From: Lachnospiraceae bacterium
GTDB lineage: Bacteria > Bacillota > Clostridia > Lachnospirales > Lachnospiraceae
Length of the DNA stretch: 34,751 nt
Assembly: GCA_028727605.1 (NCBI GenBank)
Contig: JAQYOA010000220.1
Span: forward strand, 1 to 34,751
Direction: 5' to 3'
The notes under the pieces are model-generated. The model saw only the letters and a list, made by a program, of their open reading frames with translations, was not told the DNA's origin and made no database searches. Numbering within the stretch: the stretch's first letter is position 1; each line of letters starts with the position of its first letter. Shown one piece after another: positions 33,057 to 34,751 of the stretch. A program made the position numbers and the translations under genes.

Positions 33057-34751
33057 ATGAAATTTACAGAAAAGATCTTTGGTACCCACAGTGAGAGGGA
33101 ACTGAAGCGGATCATGCCCATCGTGGACAAGATCGATGCCCTTCGTCCGGAAATGCAAAAACTTTCTGACGAGGAACTGCGGGGGAAGACAAAGGAATAT
33201 AAAGAGCGTTATGCCAACGGAGAGTCTCTGGATGCTCTTCTTCCGGAAGCTTATGCGACAATTCGTGAGGCAGCCAAGAGGGTTCTCGGTATGGAACATT
33301 ACCGGGTACAGCTGATCGGCGGTATTATTCTCCATCAGGGACGAATTGCAGAGATGAAAACCGGTGAAGGAAAAACGCTGGTGTCAACGCTTCCTGCCTA
33401 TCTGAATGCATTGACAGGCCGCGGAGTTCACATTGTAACGGTCAACGACTATCTGGCAAACCGTGATGCCGAGTGGATGGGAAAGGTTCATGAATTTCTT
33501 GGTCTGACGGTTGGTGTTGTGCTGAACGATATGAAAAACGATGAGCGCCGCAAGGCTTATGCCTGTGACATCACTTACGTGACCAACAACGAACTTGGTT
33601 TTGATTATCTTCGTGATAATATGGTCATTTATAAAGAACAGCTGGTACAGAGAGAGCTGGCTTACTGTATTATCGATGAGGTTGACTCTGTTTTGATTGA
33701 CGAGGCCAGAACCCCGCTGATTATTTCCGGACAGAGCAGCAAATCCACAAAGCTGTATGAAACCTGTGACATTCTGGCACATCAGATGGAACGGGGCGAA
33801 GCCAGCGGAGAAATGACAAAAATGACGGCCATCATGGGCGAAGAAATTGAAGAGACCGGAGATTTCATCGTCAATGAGAAGGACAAAGTCATTACACTGA
33901 CAGAAGAAGGAGTACACAAGGTGGAGAATTTCTTCCACCTGGAAAACCTGTCGGATCCGGAAAACCTGGAGATTCAGCACAACATCATACTGGCACTGCG
34001 GGCGAATTATCTGATGCACAGAGACAAAGACTATGTGGTAAAAGATGATGAGGTACTGATTGTTGATGAATTTACCGGCCGTATCATGCCGGGACGCCGT
34101 TACTCCGACGGCCTTCATCAGGCAATCGAGGCAAAAGAGCATGTGAAGGTAAGACGTGAGAGCAAGACACTTGCTACCATCACCTTCCAGAACTTCTTTA
34201 ACAAATATGAGAAAAAAGCAGGTATGACAGGTACCGCTCTCACAGAGGAGCAGGAGTTCCGCGATATTTACGGAATGGATGTTATCGAGATTCCGACCAA
34301 TAAACCGGTAATCCGTATGGACATGGAAGATGCCGTTTATATGACCAAGAAGGAAAAATTCCATGCGGTTGTGGAAGCGGTGAAAGAGGCACATGCAAAA
34401 CAGCAGCCGGTACTGGTAGGTACGATTACCATTGAAACCTCCGAACTGTTAAGCAAAATGCTGCGCCGGGAAGGAATTCCCCATCAGGTACTGAATGCCA
34501 AGTTCCATGAGCTGGAGGCGGAGATTGTAGCGCATGCCGGGGAGGCTGGTGCCGTGACGATCGCGACTAACATGGCAGGCCGTGGTACGGATATTAAGCT
34601 GGATGAAGTGGCAAAAGCGGCAGGCGGTCTTAAGATTGTAGGTACGGAACGCCATGAATCCCGCCGTATCGATAATCAGCTTCGCGGACGTTCCGGACGT
34701 CAGGGAGATCCGGGTGAATCCCGTTTCTATATTTCCCTGGAGGATGATCTG
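33057..34751 (+). CDS. secA: Protein translocase ATPase SecA (3' truncated by window edge)
   Basis: Motor ATPase that drives secreted proteins through SecYEG. This gene is missing from the ORF track because it runs off the window; 565 residues are visible. The start is ATG 33057 behind TTAGGAG, giving [19 protein letters not shown]. Walker A is MKTGEGKT (100-107); then [18 protein letters not shown], motif [23 protein letters not shown], the preprotein cross-linking domain (about 220-365), [41 protein letters not shown], and [25 protein letters not shown] at the end of NBD2. About the last third (helical scaffold, C-terminal zinc tail) lies outside. Confidence 0.98.
   Translation, partial: MKFTEKIFGTHSERELKRIMPIVDKIDALRPEMQKLSDEELRGKTKEYKERYANGESLDALLPEAYATIREAAKRVLGMEHYRVQLIGGIILHQGRIAEMKTGEGKTLVSTLPAYLNALTGRGVHIVTVNDYLANRDAEWMGKVHEFLGLTVGVVLNDMKNDERRKAYACDITYVTNNELGFDYLRDNMVIYKEQLVQRELAYCIIDEVDSVLIDEARTPLIISGQSSKSTKLYETCDILAHQMERGEASGEMTKMTAIMGEEIEETGDFIVNEKDKVITLTEEGVHKVENFFHLENLSDPENLEIQHNIILALRANYLMHRDKDYVVKDDEVLIVDEFTGRIMPGRRYSDGLHQAIEAKEHVKVRRESKTLATITFQNFFNKYEKKAGMTGTALTEEQEFRDIYGMDVIEIPTNKPVIRMDMEDAVYMTKKEKFHAVVEAVKEAHAKQQPVLVGTITIETSELLSKMLRREGIPHQVLNAKFHELEAEIVAHAGEAGAVTIATNMAGRGTDIKLDEVAKAAGGLKIVGTERHESRRIDNQLRGRSGRQGDPGESRFYISLEDDL

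Overview
The window looks like a chromosomal segment of a low-to-moderate GC Clostridium-class Firmicute, most likely Lachnospiraceae. The taxonomic call is inference. It rests on the spc/alpha ribosomal gene order with a KOW protein between map and infA, rpsD inside the alpha cluster, an L17 with a large insertion, a type III glutamine synthetase, class II aldolase, a CIRCE-controlled hrcA-grpE-dnaK-dnaJ operon, and a stand-alone HisA of the eukaryotic sequence type. I see no rRNA, tRNA, CRISPR array, intact insertion sequence or prophage.

Layout. Bases 1-6424: the 3' end of secY, then adk, map, a KOW protein and infA, a terminator-like gap with a fresh promoter, then rpmJ, a structured 333-bp spacer, and rpsM-rpsK-rpsD-rpoA-rplQ. 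Bases 6500-11000: three separately transcribed metabolic genes: a diacylglycerol/lipid kinase, fba, and glnN, the last with an attenuator-like leader. Bases 11000-12650: a two-gene unit of a degenerate WecG/TagA-like protein and a YitT-type membrane protein. Bases 12880-16934: a PucR/CdaR-type regulator, then the cell-division pair ftsE-ftsX, and a PDZ/S41 C-terminal processing peptidase. Bases 17025-20751: a sirohaem nitrite/sulfite reductase and a two-gene unit of Gfo/Idh/MocA oxidoreductases. Bases 20840-22570: an AT-rich, probably acquired AAA/DUF4143 ATPase and a 131-bp hairpin-rich element with inverted-repeat ends that abuts the uvrB ribosome binding site. Then uvrB.

Bases 24660-25870 are the least ordinary part. 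Two paralogous 72-residue XRE-family repressor-like proteins are both encoded on the minus strand, either side of an unrecognised 138-residue plus-strand gene. Four copies of an 18-bp motif (TACTACTAWACGGCNNTA) lie in the gaps around them, one directly downstream of a good sigma-A-type promoter that points into the first regulator from its 3' side. This looks like a small self-contained regulatory cassette, and I could not match it to a described system.

Bases 25990-31290 hold the HrcA/CIRCE heat-shock operon (hrcA, grpE, dnaK, dnaJ). They are followed by the eukaryotic-type HisA, the long-form ribosome hibernation factor hpf, and the 5' two-thirds of secA, which runs off the right edge. Most transcription units end in clear intrinsic terminators, and several start from recognisable promoters with 17-bp spacers. 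All functions are assigned by reading motifs; no database search was run.
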